A DNA stretch of 64,000 nucleotides from Nocardiopsis sp. CNR-923 (GCF_001942255.1 NZ_MKKC01000055.1:56552-120551); one strand, 5' to 3'. Positions 19,219 to 28,497 are shown, numbered from the stretch's first letter. A program made the numbers and translations. Notes: generated from the letters alone by a model not told the origin.

Positions 19219-19640
19219 CTACCGGATGCCGTGGCCGGGGTGGGCCCGGTCGTACTCCTGCCGAGCCTGCACGATGCCGTCGCGGTGGGCGAGGGACCAC
19301 TCGGCGAGCGCCTTGACCAGGTGGGTCAGGCTGGCGCCGGTCCCGGTCAGCCGGTAGTCGACCTGGGCCGGGACGGTCGGGTACACGGTGCGCAGCACGA
19401 GGCCGTCGCGCTCCAGCCTGCGCACGGTGAGGGTGAGCATGCGCTGGGAGATGCCGTCGACGGCGCGTTGCAGTTCGCGGAACCGGCGCGGGCCCCCGGC
19501 GAGCTCGACGATCACGAGCACCGACCACGTGTCCCCGATGCGGTCCAGGACGTCGCGGATGCCGCAGTCCGGGTGGTCCTCGCGCCGCAGGGTTCGAGCC
19601 CGGCGGGCGCGGCGGTTACCTCGGTGTGCGTGGGTGACAT
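19219..19640 (-). CDS. HxlR-family regulator (frameshifted)
   Basis: About 140 residues. HxlR winged-helix repressors commonly sense quinones or reactive carbonyls through a Cys near the N-terminus. Here the N-terminal [16 protein letters not shown] holds such a Cys. It is followed by [19 protein letters not shown], the recognition stretch [20 protein letters not shown], and the wing [16 protein letters not shown]. The frame breaks near 19585-19588; one base joins GLEPC to the REDHPDC part. ATG 19640 with AAGAAGG upstream. It is divergent from an NmrA-type oxidoreductase, the classical arrangement for self-plus-neighbour control. Confidence 0.85.
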
Positions 19641-19727
19641 GAGACTGCCTTCTTGTCGGGCGCGAACCAGCGGGCCAGGATCAACCCTAGTTACCGAAGA
19701 GAACCACCACGGAAGACGGCGACTGAC

Positions 19728-20548
19728 ATGATCTTGGTGACCGGAGCCAATGGAAATCTGGGAGCGGCCGCACTCGCCGCGCTGCGGGCCCGCAGCGCCG
19801 ACGCGACGGGCGGCAGCCGCACCCCGGGTGAGGGGACGCGCCGTCTCGACTTCGACGACCGCGCGAGCCTCGACCTCACCGGGGTGTCGACACTGGTGCT
19901 CGTCTCCGCCGGGTACGCCGAGGACGACCGGGTCGTCGCGCGGCACGCGGCCGTCCTCGACGCGGCGGTCCGGGACGGCGTCCGGCACGTCGTGTACACG
20001 AGCCTGACCAGCGCCGGGGACCATCTCGGCTTCGCGCTCGCGCACCGGGCGACCGAACGGCTGCTGCGCGTGAGGGGTCTGCCGTACACGGTCCTGCGCA
20101 ACGGTCTGTACGCGGAGCTGTTCGGGGCGCTGCTGATGTGGGCCGACGACGAGGTGGAGTCCGCCTTCGGGGACGGCGCCTTGGCCGCGGTCACCCGTGC
20201 GGACCTCGCGGAGCCGCGGCGGCCGTCGCCGCCGACCCCGAGCCGCACGCCGGTCGCGTCTACGACCTCGTCGGCGCCCCGATCACCGCCGCGGACGTGG
20301 CCGCGGAGCTGGGAGCCGTCCACCGCACGATCGGCGTGGCCGAGTACCGGCGCAGACTTCTCGACGAGACGCCCGGACTGCTCCCGTTCCAGCCGCCGAT
20401 GATGGCGTCGATCGCGACCTCGGTCAGGCACGGCTTCCTGGGCGAGGGCGGCCCCGACCTCGCCGCCCTCCTCGGCCGCCCGGCCACCCACCCGCTGGCC
20501 ACGGCGGTCGCGGTCGCGACGACGACGCGGCCGAGGGCTGTCGCGTAG
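19728..20548 (+). CDS. NmrA-type NAD(P)H:quinone oxidoreductase-like protein (frameshifted)
   Basis: About 273 residues. Rossmann start MILVTGANGNLGAAALAAL (GxxGxxG) and NmrA-like layout (VSTLVLVSAG, HVVYTSLTSAG, RGLPYTVLRNGLY), as in QorB. The frame breaks at about 20213; one G gives VTRADLAEAAAAVAADPEP. ATG 19728, RBS GGAAGA somewhat far (14 nt). It is probably controlled by the divergent HxlR protein and involved in detoxifying quinones; that role is inferred from context. Confidence 0.83.
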
Positions 20549-20558
20549 CGGAGACCGT

Positions 20559-20597
20559 GGCGCGCGTCCTCCCGATTCGGCCGGGAGGACGCGCGCC
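20559..20597. terminator. Bidirectional terminator, 16-bp stem
   Basis: GGCGCGCGTCCTCCCG (20559-20574) pairs perfectly with CGGGAGGACGCGCGCC (20582-20597) around a 7-nt loop. It separates the convergent NmrA-like and sigma factor genes. Confidence 0.85.
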
Positions 20598-20614
20598 CGA
20601 TCCGGCCGCGCCGG

Positions 20615-21535
20615 TCAGTTCCGCCCACGGGCCCGCCGCACCTGGCGGTCGACGGACCAGGCGTCGCCGACCGGGCCGAGGTGGGCGAGTTTGTCGGGGT
20701 TGATCACCGATCGGATGGTCTGGATCCGCCCGTCGAGGACGTCGAGGGCGATGACGTAGAGCACCCGGCCGTCCCGGTCGCGGAAGACCGCGCCGGGCTG
20801 GCCGTTGACCTCGTGCGGTTCCCACGACACCTCGACCCGGCCCAGCCAGGGGAAGAACGCGCCCAGCAGGCGGGCCGCCTTGGCCGCTCCCACGATGGAC
20901 CTGGCCAGCTGTGGGGCCTTGCCGCCGCCGTCCCCGACCAGCCGCACGTCGGCCGCCAGCAGCTCCCTCAACCCGCCCACGTCGCCGTCCTCCAGTGCGT
21001 CGAAGAACCGCGTCGCCAGCTCCCGCCGCTCCTCGCGGTCGGCCGTGAACCGAGGTCGCCCGGCCTCCATGTGCCGCCGCGCCCGCACCACCAGCTGTCG
21101 GCAGGCCGCCTCGGACCGCCCCACCGTCGCGGCGATCTCGTCGAAGCCGAAGCCGAACACCTCCCGGAGCACGAACACCGCGCGCTCCAACGGGCTCAGC
21201 CGCTCCAGCAGCAACAGAGCGGCCATCGACACCGAGTCCGCCAGCTCCGCCGTCCGCGTCGGATCCTGGTAGGGGTCGCTCAACAGCGGTTCGGGGAACC
21301 ACGGCCCGACGTACTCCTCCCGCCGCATCCGCGCCGAACGCAGCACGTCGATCGCGATCCGCGTCACCGCGGTCGACAGGAAGGCCTTGGCGGACTCGGG
21401 CAGGGTCGTCGAGCGGTCGAAGCGCAGCCAGGTCTCCTGCACCGCGTCCTCGGCCTCGCCCACACTGCCCAGGATCCGATAGGCGATCGAGAACAGCAGC
21501 GGCCGCAGCTCCTCGAACTCCTCGACCTTGTCCAC
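20615..21535 (-). CDS. sigJ: ECF sigma factor, SigJ type, with SnoaL-like tail
   Basis: 306 residues. Sigma-70 region 2 (about 5-75, PLLFSIAYRILGSVGEAEDAV), region 4 (about 110-160, LSPLERAVFVLREVFGF, IAATVGRSEAACRQLVVRAR) and a C-terminal SnoaL-like domain (about 175-290). SigJ-type (ECF41-like) factors use this tail in place of a separate anti-sigma factor. GTG 21535 with GGAAGGGA 9 nt upstream. The AhpD-like gene ends 68 bp upstream on the same strand; a sigma-J factor next to a carboxymuconolactone-decarboxylase-fold protein is the usual pairing in actinomycetes, which suggests one operon and possibly one regulon. Confidence 0.9.
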   Translation of the reverse strand: MDKVEEFEELRPLLFSIAYRILGSVGEAEDAVQETWLRFDRSTTLPESAKAFLSTAVTRIAIDVLRSARMRREEYVGPWFPEPLLSDPYQDPTRTAELADSVSMAALLLLERLSPLERAVFVLREVFGFGFDEIAATVGRSEAACRQLVVRARRHMEAGRPRFTADREERRELATRFFDALEDGDVGGLRELLAADVRLVGDGGGKAPQLARSIVGAAKAARLLGAFFPWLGRVEVSWEPHEVNGQPGAVFRDRDGRVLYVIALDVLDGRIQTIRSVINPDKLAHLGPVGDAWSVDRQVRRARGRN

Positions 21536-21603
21536 AACGCGTCCCTTCCGAACCCGGGGCCGGGGTCCGCCTCTCCGGACCCCGGGCCGACCGCCGACGT
21601 CGT

Positions 21604-22077
21604 CTAGTGGAACTGTCCGGCCTCGTAGTCGCCCGCCGGCTGCTGAGTAATGATGTTCATGCGGTTCGCCGCGTTCATGAACGAGACCAGCATCACCAGG
21701 GCCATGAGCTGGTCCTCGTCGTAGTGCTCGGCCGCGTTCGCCCACACCCCGTCGCTGACGCCGGTTCCCGCGTCCGCGACCCGGGTCCCCTGCTCCGCGA
21801 ACTCCAGCGCGGCGCGCTCGTCGTCGGTGAAGACCTTGGCCTCCCGCCACGCCGCCACCAGGTTCAGCCGGAGCGCGGTCTCACCGGCCGCGAAGGCCTC
21901 CTTGGTGTGCATGTCGACGCAGACGGCGCAGCCGTTGATCTGGCTGACCCGCAGGGCCACCAGTTCCTGGGTCGTGGTCGGCAGCGGCAGGTCCTTGAGG
22001 GCCCTGCCCGCCGTCATGAGGTGCTTGATGACCGGGCCGGCGGCCGTGCTGCCGAGAAGGTTCAGTCGGGCGTCCAT
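21604..22077 (-). CDS. AhpD-like carboxymuconolactone decarboxylase family protein
   Basis: 157 residues. The redox motif is INGCAVCVDMHTKEA with Cys50, Cys53 and His57, as in alkylhydroperoxidase AhpD and its relatives. Such proteins reduce peroxides or act as thiol redox sensors. It lies first in the operon with the SigJ-type factor; in other actinomycetes this gene is a target of the adjacent sigma factor. ATG 22077 has GGAGGAGCAC upstream. Full length. Confidence 0.88.
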   Translation of the reverse strand: MDARLNLLGSTAAGPVIKHLMTAGRALKDLPLPTTTQELVALRVSQINGCAVCVDMHTKEAFAAGETALRLNLVAAWREAKVFTDDERAALEFAEQGTRVADAGTGVSDGVWANAAEHYDEDQLMALVMLVSFMNAANRMNIITQQPAGDYEAGQFH

Positions 22078-22393
22078 GGTGTGCTCCTCCGTGCTCGTCG
22101 TTGCCTACACCCCCGAGACGGGGTGGCCCGGGATCCTGTGACACGGATGGAGGTGACCTGGGTCTCGCCGGGGTTGTGGCGGAGGAATGGCCGTCACGGG
22201 CCCGCCCGTGGCGTGCCGGGACGGGCCGTCCGGGTGCGGCTGACGTGTGGGCTCCGTGGTCGTGCGCGCGTGCCGGTCGCCTGGCGCCGGGCCTCTTCGT
22301 CCCGAGGCATGGGACGAACGACGTTGGGCCCGATGGGCGCGGTCGTGCGCGCGGCCGGGGCCGCCCGCCCCTTCCGCACCCGGCAACCGCGCG
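22078..22393. other. Gap without a supported gene
   Basis: GC-rich, low-complexity region. The open frames here translate to Arg/Pro/Thr-rich sequence without an RBS or domain. No convincing promoter or hairpin found except the upstream part of the AhpD-like gene. Confidence 0.5.
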
Positions 22394-22585
22394 TTACTGT
22401 CGGTTGATGCTGGTGACCGTCGCGGCGTATCGGTCGGCTTCCTCGTCGGTGTACGCGTACATGACGGGGCTGTCGCCGTAGGTGGGTTCGATGCGCCAGA
22501 CCGCGCCGTTTCCGTGTTCACCGGGTCGCATGGGTGTGATCGTGACGTCCGGGTGTTTGAAGGAGAGATCCTGGTGGGCGGTCAT
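22394..22585 (-). CDS. Hypothetical 63-aa protein
   Basis: MTAHQDLSFKHPDVTITP onward to MYAYTDEEADRYAATVTSINRQ. Soluble and acidic at the C-terminus, no family recognised. ATG 22585. Its start overlaps head-to-head with the small zinc-ribbon ORF on the other strand. Normal GC-rich codon use supports a real gene. Confidence 0.5.
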   Translation of the reverse strand: MTAHQDLSFKHPDVTITPMRPGEHGNGAVWRIEPTYGDSPVMYAYTDEEADRYAATVTSINRQ

Positions 22586-22726
22586 GGAGGACACGGTAGC
22601 CCGCTGGCCGGGCTCGTAGCCCCGGTCGTGCGGTGGGAGTGCGAGTGCGGGAAGCACAACGTGGAGAGTCGGATGTTCTGTTGGGCGTGCGGGCGGCCGG
22701 GACCGGTGTCTCCGGGCGGGCAGTGA
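22574..22726 (+). CDS. Small RanBP2-type zinc-finger protein
   Basis: From GTG 22574 (AGGAGAG at 22561-22567) 50 residues ending WECECGKHNVESRMFCWACG then RPGPVSPGGQ. The pattern W-x-C-x-C-x3-N-x6-C-x2-C is that of a RanBP2/Zn-finger, with one residue fewer between the first two Cys than usual. The start overlaps the opposite-strand gene by 12 bp, so it could instead begin at GTG 22628 and be 33 residues. No function can be assigned. Confidence 0.45.
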   Translation: MGGHGGHGSPLAGLVAPVVRWECECGKHNVESRMFCWACGRPGPVSPGGQ

Positions 22727-22758
22727 GCCCCCGTCGCCAGGCGTTGCGCGCGGTGGGA

Positions 22759-22914
22759 TCAGGGCGCTCCATGCGGCGGCGAAACCTCAAGGTGGCCGAG
22801 GTCGTCGTGCGAGTCGCGGCCCACCGGGCTGCCGGGCAGGTCCGCGACCTCGACGCAGTTGCTCCGGGCGCTGTGGCTCGACGTGCGCAAGGCCGGGTTC
22901 GTGGAGGGGGTCAT
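22759..22914 (-). CDS. DUF397 protein, damaged C-terminus
   Basis: 51 residues from ATG 22914: RTSSHSARSNCVEVADLPGS then VGRDSHDDLGHLEVSPPHG. The first two thirds match DUF397. After LEVSP the family continues with AWxALI; that sequence is present in another frame, so a one-base loss at about 22770 probably removed it, and no early stop follows in the repaired frame. DUF397 proteins pair with XRE(DUF5753) regulators; this copy is 167 nt downstream of the next DUF397 gene on the same strand. Confidence 0.6.
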   Translation of the reverse strand: MTPSTNPALRTSSHSARSNCVEVADLPGSPVGRDSHDDLGHLEVSPPHGAP

Positions 22915-23081
22915 GGTCGCATTCCTTTGCTCGCCCGGACTTCCGCGAGGCGCGCCGAGACCGGCCGTGCCGATCCAGCCATGGCGTCGACCGTCCGGGT
23001 GACGGGCCACGCGGACGATGGACTCGAAGCGGTAATGATTGAGGGAGCCCCGCGCGGATGCGTGGGACGCCCTTTTTGTGC

Positions 23082-23267
23082 CTACGCCTTCGCGCTCCGC
23101 AGGAACGCCGCCCACTCCGGAGCGGGGAACGGGAGTTGCCCGCGCTCAGGATGCTTGGAGTCGCGGACGACCCCGCCTCCAGGAGCATCCGCTACGGCGA
23201 CGCAGTCGCTTCGGTCGCTGTGGCTGGAGGTGCGAAATGCAAGGGCGTCGGAGTTGGGAACGAGCAT
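23082..23267 (-). CDS. DUF397 small protein
   Basis: 61 residues: ALAFRTSSHSDRSDCVAVAD, VRDSKHPERGQLPFP, APEWAAFLRSAKA. A canonical DUF397 domain. ATG 23267 lies 12 nt after the XRE regulator stop with GAAAG upstream, so the two are one transcript. In streptomycetes such pairs behave as regulator plus small partner that modulates it. Confidence 0.82.
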   Translation of the reverse strand: MLVPNSDALAFRTSSHSDRSDCVAVADAPGGGVVRDSKHPERGQLPFPAPEWAAFLRSAKA

Positions 23268-23279
23268 CGATTGCTTCTT

Positions 23280-24131
23280 TCAGGCTGCCTTGGCTGTCTC
23301 GCGCAGGTAGGCGACGCTCTCGTCGACCCCCAGTGACCTGCTCACGAGGTGGTTGAAGAGGTTCCTGTAGCGGGTTGTCTCGTCTGACTCCTCCAGGAAA
23401 AGGCCGTCCTGATCCATCTCCAGGTACACGACCGGGCCGGCGGCGGAGAAGTCCATCAGAACGAAACTGCCCTTGGCCCCGGCGTGGATGCCCGCGCTGA
23501 ACGGCACCACCTGAACGGTGATCCCGTTGCCGTCGTCCGCCACGTCGGCGAGGTGCCCCGCCTGTTCACGGCAGACGTCCGGAGCCGCTCGCATGCGCTC
23601 GATCGCGCCCGCGTCGATCACCGCCCACAACTCCGGGCGGCTGGGGCCGGTGAGGATCTCCTGCCTGCGCCGACGGGCGTCGACGACTCTGTGGATGTCC
23701 ACGGGATCGCGGGCGAGGTTCGCCGAGCGCGTCAACAACTCCACATACGACGGTGTCTGGAGCAGGCCCGGGATGATCATCGGCTGGTAGGTGCAGATGG
23801 CCGTGGCCTCCGACTCCAGGACGGGGAACTCATCCGGGAACACGTCGTCGTACTTGGTCCACCAGCCCTTCTTCCCGGCCTGGCGGGTGATGGCGAACAG
23901 CGATTCGCGGTGGCGCTCGTCGGTCAGTCCGTAGACGTCGAGCAGCGCACGCACCTCGACCACGGACGGCCGGAGTCGGACGCCGGTTTCGATGTTCGAG
24001 ACCTTCCCGACGCTCCACTCGGTCGCTTTCGCCGCGTCATCGAGGGTCATGCCGGCAGCAAGGCGCAGGGTGCGAAGTTCCTCCGAGAGTCGACGGCGTC
24101 GCACGCTGAGGCGGCGTGGGGTGTCGGGCAT
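23280..24131 (-). CDS. XRE-family regulator with DUF5753
   Basis: 283 residues. N-terminal XRE helix-turn-helix (about 14-70: RTLRLAAGMTLDDAAKATEW, SVGKVSNIETG) and C-terminal DUF5753 ligand-type domain (about 95-275: YQPMIIPGLLQTPSYVELL, VQVVPFSAGIHAGAKGSFVL). Related to WhiJ-like developmental regulators. Its DUF397 partner follows at once. The divergent 204-bp region leads to four overlapping small genes and contains an AGGAT-GAA-ATCCT inverted repeat. Confidence 0.87.
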   Translation of the reverse strand: MPDTPRRLSVRRRRLSEELRTLRLAAGMTLDDAAKATEWSVGKVSNIETGVRLRPSVVEVRALLDVYGLTDERHRESLFAITRQAGKKGWWTKYDDVFPDEFPVLESEATAICTYQPMIIPGLLQTPSYVELLTRSANLARDPVDIHRVVDARRRRQEILTGPSRPELWAVIDAGAIERMRAAPDVCREQAGHLADVADDGNGITVQVVPFSAGIHAGAKGSFVLMDFSAAGPVVYLEMDQDGLFLEESDETTRYRNLFNHLVSRSLGVDESVAYLRETAKAA

Positions 24132-24202
24132 GAGCTCTCTCCTGGGGTGGTGTCTCTCAGGATGTTACGGCTGGCGACCGATTCGGGCATCCGGTTGCAG
24201 AC

Positions 24203-24215
24203 AGGATGAAATCCT
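24203..24215. promoter_or_regulatory. Inverted repeat in XRE/small-gene divergent promoter
   Basis: AGGATGAAATCCT (5-bp arms, 3-bp centre) in an AT-rich stretch (24195-24290) that is unusual for this genome. Probably a promoter/operator region for the XRE gene and the divergent small genes. Confidence 0.4.
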
Positions 24216-24335
24216 CATGGTTTAGGGTTCTAAAAATCCTGAAGAACTTGTAACTCTGAAGATTTCATGTTTTTCTAAGCGTACTCATTCCCTCGCCGGA
24301 CCTTCCATCCGGCAACCGAAGAGTGGAGGTGCGCC

Positions 24336-24587
24336 TTGCGCTACCTGATCCCGTTCCTGCTGACGCTGTGGCCCCCTGCCCGCGCCGTCGTCCGGCCCCC
24401 GAGCCCCGTGCGTCGGCTCGTGCGCGGCGTCGTCCGCCCCCGCCGTGCCGCCCGTGCGCGACGCTACGCCCGTCCGGGGCCCGCGCTGCCGTCGATCGTG
24501 CTCGGTCCCGGTGACCTGCTGCGCCTGTTCCCCGGGTCGCCGCTGGCCGCCGTCGGTCCGCACCTGCTGAGGGCGGGGTGGCGGTGA
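24336..24587 (+). CDS. Hypothetical Arg/Pro-rich small protein
   Basis: 83 residues starting TTG 24336 with GGAGGT at 24325-24330, a strong RBS that fixes the start. MRYLIPFLLTLWP is hydrophobic, then Arg-rich (RPRRAARARRYARPGPALPS), then LGPGDLLRLFPGSPLAAVG. No family recognised. Its stop overlaps the next ORF by TGATG. First of four coupled small genes divergent from the XRE regulator. Confidence 0.6.
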   Translation: MRYLIPFLLTLWPPARAVVRPPSPVRRLVRGVVRPRRAARARRYARPGPALPSIVLGPGDLLRLFPGSPLAAVGPHLLRAGWR

Positions 24588-24826
24588 TGGACCGGCCGGA
24601 GGAGCGCCGCGTCCTGGACGAACTGATCGCGGGTCGCTGGGTCGTCTCGTTCGAGGTCGACGACGAGGGGGCCCGGACCTACACCGCGACCCGTCCCATC
24701 GGCTGGTCCGGCGACGGCGACCCCTTCGAGCGGCTGGAGGCCCTCTCGCGCACGGAGCTGTTCTCGGTCATCGCGCGCCGTACGATCCGCGTCGTCCCGC
24801 CTCCTCGCGAAGGGGGCTGCCGGTGA
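24587..24826 (+). CDS. Hypothetical 79-aa protein
   Basis: ATG 24587 shares its A with the preceding stop. MDRPEERRVLDELIAGRWVV, then SFEVDDEGARTYTATRPIGW, ending IARRTIRVVPPPREGGCR. Soluble alpha/beta-looking protein, no family recognised. Its stop overlaps the next start (GTGA at 24823). Second of the four coupled genes. Confidence 0.6.
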   Translation: MDRPEERRVLDELIAGRWVVSFEVDDEGARTYTATRPIGWSGDGDPFERLEALSRTELFSVIARRTIRVVPPPREGGCR

Positions 24827-25022
24827 GCGAGGACAACGGGGGCGGGCCGCGGCTGCTGAGGGCCGGTGAGACCGCGGCGATGTACCGGGCCGCGAGCGCA
24901 CCGTGGACCGGTGGGTCCGCCAGGGCCGGGTGCGGTGCGTGCCCGCCCAGGGCGGCGGGCAGCGGCGCGGCGAGGCCGAGATCCGCCGCGTCTTCGGCGA
25001 CCAGACGGGTGGGCGGCCGTGA
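24823..25022 (+). CDS. BldC/MerR-like small DNA-binding protein (frameshifted)
   Basis: About 66 residues: RLLRAGETAAMYRAG, then ERTVDRWVRQGRVRCVPAQG, then RRGEAEIRRVFGD. This is the winged-helix layout of BldC and excisionase-like proteins (an L-R-x-x-E-A-A helix, V-x-R-W recognition helix, Arg-rich wing). The frame breaks at about 24890 and one base joins the halves. GTG 24823 overlaps the preceding stop; its own stop overlaps the next GTG. It may regulate its own operon. Confidence 0.65.
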
Positions 25023-25177
25023 ACGACTGGGAGAACTCCCCACTGACGCCCGAGGAAGAGCGCGCGGTCGAGACGCAGGGGCGTTGGGTCGCGCTGCGGA
25101 TCGCCTGGGAGGAGGACCTCCGCGCTCGGGGCGAGCGGGTGCCGGGCCCGTTCGAGAACGTCGAGTGGGGCGACTAA
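25019..25177 (+). CDS. Hypothetical 52-aa acidic protein
   Basis: GTG 25019 overlaps the stop of the BldC-like gene. MNDWENSPLTPEEERAVETQ, GRWVALRIAWEEDLRARGER, ending FENVEWGD. Acidic and helical, no family recognised. Last of four coupled small genes. Confidence 0.55.
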   Translation: MNDWENSPLTPEEERAVETQGRWVALRIAWEEDLRARGERVPGPFENVEWGD

Positions 25178-25319
25178 AGGCAGGACAGCGCGCGCGGCGT
25201 CGTGGCCGACCGGGCGGCCTGCGCCCGATCTCCTCCACCTCGCCTCCTGCGGTCGGCGGTCTGTCCGACCTTCCGCGGGGCCGCTTCCTCGACGCTGTCG
25301 CGTGCGGCGGCCCCGCGGA

Positions 25320-25457
25320 TCATCGCGGCGGCGAGGGCCGGGACCCGGCCGGTGCGATGTCACGGGTGAGGCCCCTGAGTGGTCCGGCGCCGCGGTTTCG
25401 CAGCTCCTTCAGCAACGCGCGTCCGATGTTTCCGGTCGCGCCGGTCACGAGGATCAT
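25320..25457 (-). pseudogene. Truncated NmrA-type Rossmann protein
   Basis: From ATG 25457 the frame reads MILVTGATGNIGRALLKELR then NRGAGPLRGLTRDI and stops after 45 codons. It is a perfect NAD(P)-binding start of an NmrA/SDR-like protein without the rest. The promoter-like inverted repeat GTTGA-GG-TCAAC (25516-25527) is still upstream. A remnant of an oxidoreductase related to 19728-20548. Confidence 0.6.
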
Positions 25458-25515
25458 GGTCTTGTCTTCCTAGCGTCGGTCGATGGGTCGGCACGACGTT
25501 AGAAGGTCAATCTTT

Positions 25516-25527
25516 GTTGAGGTCAAC
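25516..25527. promoter_or_regulatory. GTTGA-GG-TCAAC operator-like repeat
   Basis: 12-bp inverted repeat, with an additional GGTCAA half-site just before it (25505-25510). It lies about 59 bp upstream of the truncated NmrA-type gene. Confidence 0.4.
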
Positions 25528-25614
25528 TGGGCCGGTACCGCCGTGAACGTCCGCGCTCGCGGGTCCGGGCAGACGCCGTACCGCTCCAGGGTCGCGACAC
25601 CGCGGGGCGTGCGG

Positions 25615-26697
25615 TCATCGCTCCTCGGACTGGGCCAGGCGGTGCAGCCATTTCGGCGGGCGGTGGTGGACACGTCGGCGGATGCGCTCGCCGATCCGGC
25701 CGACCGCCAGGTCGTGCGCGAGCCCGCACGCGCGCGCCACGCCCCACGCGCGGCTGTCGCCGTGCGCGATCACCACGGTCCCGTTCAACCCCAGCAGCGC
25801 GGCCCCGCCGTAGGTCTCGCTGTCCAGCCGGTCCCGCAGCTCCCGCAGCGCCCTGCGCTGGAGGAAAGCCCCCACCTTCGCCGCCGCGGACGAGGTCAGC
25901 GCCTCGCGGAAGGCCTGCATCGCGAACGTGGCCGTGCCCTCCACCGACTTCAGCGCCACGTTGCCCGTGTGGCCGTCGGTCACCACCACGTCCACCCGCC
26001 GCTCCAGCAGGTCGTGGCCCTCGATATTGCCCTGGAAGTCCATGCCCTGTGAGTCATCGGCGGTGGCCGCCAGCAGCTCCGTGGCCCTGCGCACGAGCTT
26101 GTTGCCCTTGCCCGGCTCCGACCCGATGGTCAGGATCCCCACGCGCGGTCGTTCCACCCCGAACGCCGTGTGCGCGTAGGCGCACCCCAGGTGGGCGAAC
26201 TGCACGAGCATCTCCGGTTTGGCGTCGGCGTTGCGCCCGCGTCCACCAGCACCGTCGGCGTCTCCCCGGTCGGCAGCGTCACCGCCAGCGCGGGTCGCAG
26301 CACGCCGGGCTGGGTCCGCAGGCGGACGGTGGAGGTCGCCACGACACCGCCCGTGGACCCGGCCGAGACGAGGGCGTCGGCGTCGCCGCGGCGGATCAGA
26401 CGGCACGCGACGGCCGCGCTGGACCGGGGACGGCGCCAGCTGGCCAGGGCGCCTCGTGCATCGCCAGACTGTCCTCGGCGTGCACCACGGGGACCTCCCG
26501 CAGGGCGTTCTCCTCGGCGAGCAGCCGCGCGATCTCCGGGCGCGACCGACCAGCACGACCCGCAGCCCGAGTTCGCGGACGGCGAGCACCGCGCCCCGGA
26601 CGATCTCCGCGGGCGCGTGGTCGCCGCCCATCGCGTCCACCGCGACGATCGGCGGGGTCGTGCGCGGCGCCACGGGAGCGTCGGATGTGCCACTCAA
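25615..26697 (-). CDS. plsX: Phosphate acyltransferase PlsX (three frameshifts)
   Basis: PlsX makes acyl-phosphate from acyl-ACP for phospholipid synthesis. Signatures: IVAVDAMGGDHAPAEIVRGA, VSAGSTGGVVATS, AFGVERPRVGILTIGSEPGKG, QGNIEGHDLLER, VVVTDGHTGNVALKSVEGTA and YGGAALLGLNGTVVIAHG. Three one-base losses (about 26541, 26450 and 26233) cancel out, so both ends share a frame while the middle does not. Repaired length is about 361 residues. TTG 26697 with GAAGGA upstream is the preferred start; a GTG 24 nt later is possible. rpmF and acpP are not adjacent, unlike the common layout. Confidence 0.85.
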   Translation of the reverse strand: MSGTSDAPVAPRTTPPIVAVDAMGGDHAPAEIVRGAVLAVRELGLRVVLVGRARRSRGCSPRRTPCGRSPWCTPRTVWRCTRRPGQLAPSPVQRGRRVPSDPPRRRRRPRLGRVHGRCRGDLHRPPADPARRAATRAGGDAADRGDADGAGGRGRNADAKPEMLVQFAHLGCAYAHTAFGVERPRVGILTIGSEPGKGNKLVRRATELLAATADDSQGMDFQGNIEGHDLLERRVDVVVTDGHTGNVALKSVEGTATFAMQAFREALTSSAAAKVGAFLQRRALRELRDRLDSETYGGAALLGLNGTVVIAHGDSRAWGVARACGLAHDLAVGRIGERIRRRVHHRPPKWLHRLAQSEER

Positions 26698-26870
26698 CTC
26701 GGTGTGTCCTTCACGGGTGGGGTCGGTGGTCGGGCGCGCGCGGCCCCCGACGTTCGCGCAGGTCGCTCGGGATGGCCCGGAGACGCGCGTCGCACGCGGT
26801 GCGGGTGTGCGCGGCGGGCCCGCAGACACGGTATCGGGTCGCCCGGGGACGTCTGGGTTCTGTGGGTTCG

Positions 26871-26888
26871 TATCCTCGTGCGAGGATA
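26871..26888. promoter_or_regulatory. 18-bp palindrome upstream of kamA
   Basis: TATCCTCGTGCGAGGATA: 8-bp arms, 2-bp centre, perfect. It lies in the 421-bp gap between plsX and kamA. Confidence 0.55.
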
Positions 26889-26948
26889 TTTCCCGTATGT
26901 CCAGGTCAGGGCTGGATGTTGCGGTTGGTGGGTACAAAACCCCTTGTC

Positions 26949-26960
26949 CGGGTATACCCG
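26949..26960. promoter_or_regulatory. CGGGTATACCCG palindrome
   Basis: Perfect 12-bp palindrome 61 bp downstream of the 18-bp palindrome and directly before a strong hairpin. Confidence 0.45.
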
Positions 26961-26966
26961 CTTGCC

Positions 26967-26995
26967 GGTCCGGGTGTTCGAGCGACACCCGGACC
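26967..26995 (+). other. 11-bp-stem hairpin in the kamA leader
   Basis: GGTCCGGGTGT (26967-26977) pairs perfectly with ACACCCGGACC (26985-26995) around loop TCGAGCG. No T-run follows, so it is not a classical terminator. It ends 124 bp before the kamA start. It could be an RNA or DNA control element. Confidence 0.5.
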
Positions 26996-27118
26996 GACCC
27001 ACACACTGAATTTCCGTCACAGGTGGACCTCCGATGTCCCCGCACACCGGACCCGCCTGATCAGGGCTGCTCGGCGGTACCCCGTCACGGCCCTGCACGT
27101 ATGCAGGAGAGGAGAGGC

Positions 27119-28479
<1,361 letters not shown>

Positions 28480-28497
28480 GCGCCGCGTGTGGTGAAC

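Noticed and set aside
22105..22521. 138-aa Thr/Pro/Arg-rich ORF
   Set aside because: Low-complexity shadow overlapping the small gene at 22394-22585; no RBS or domain.
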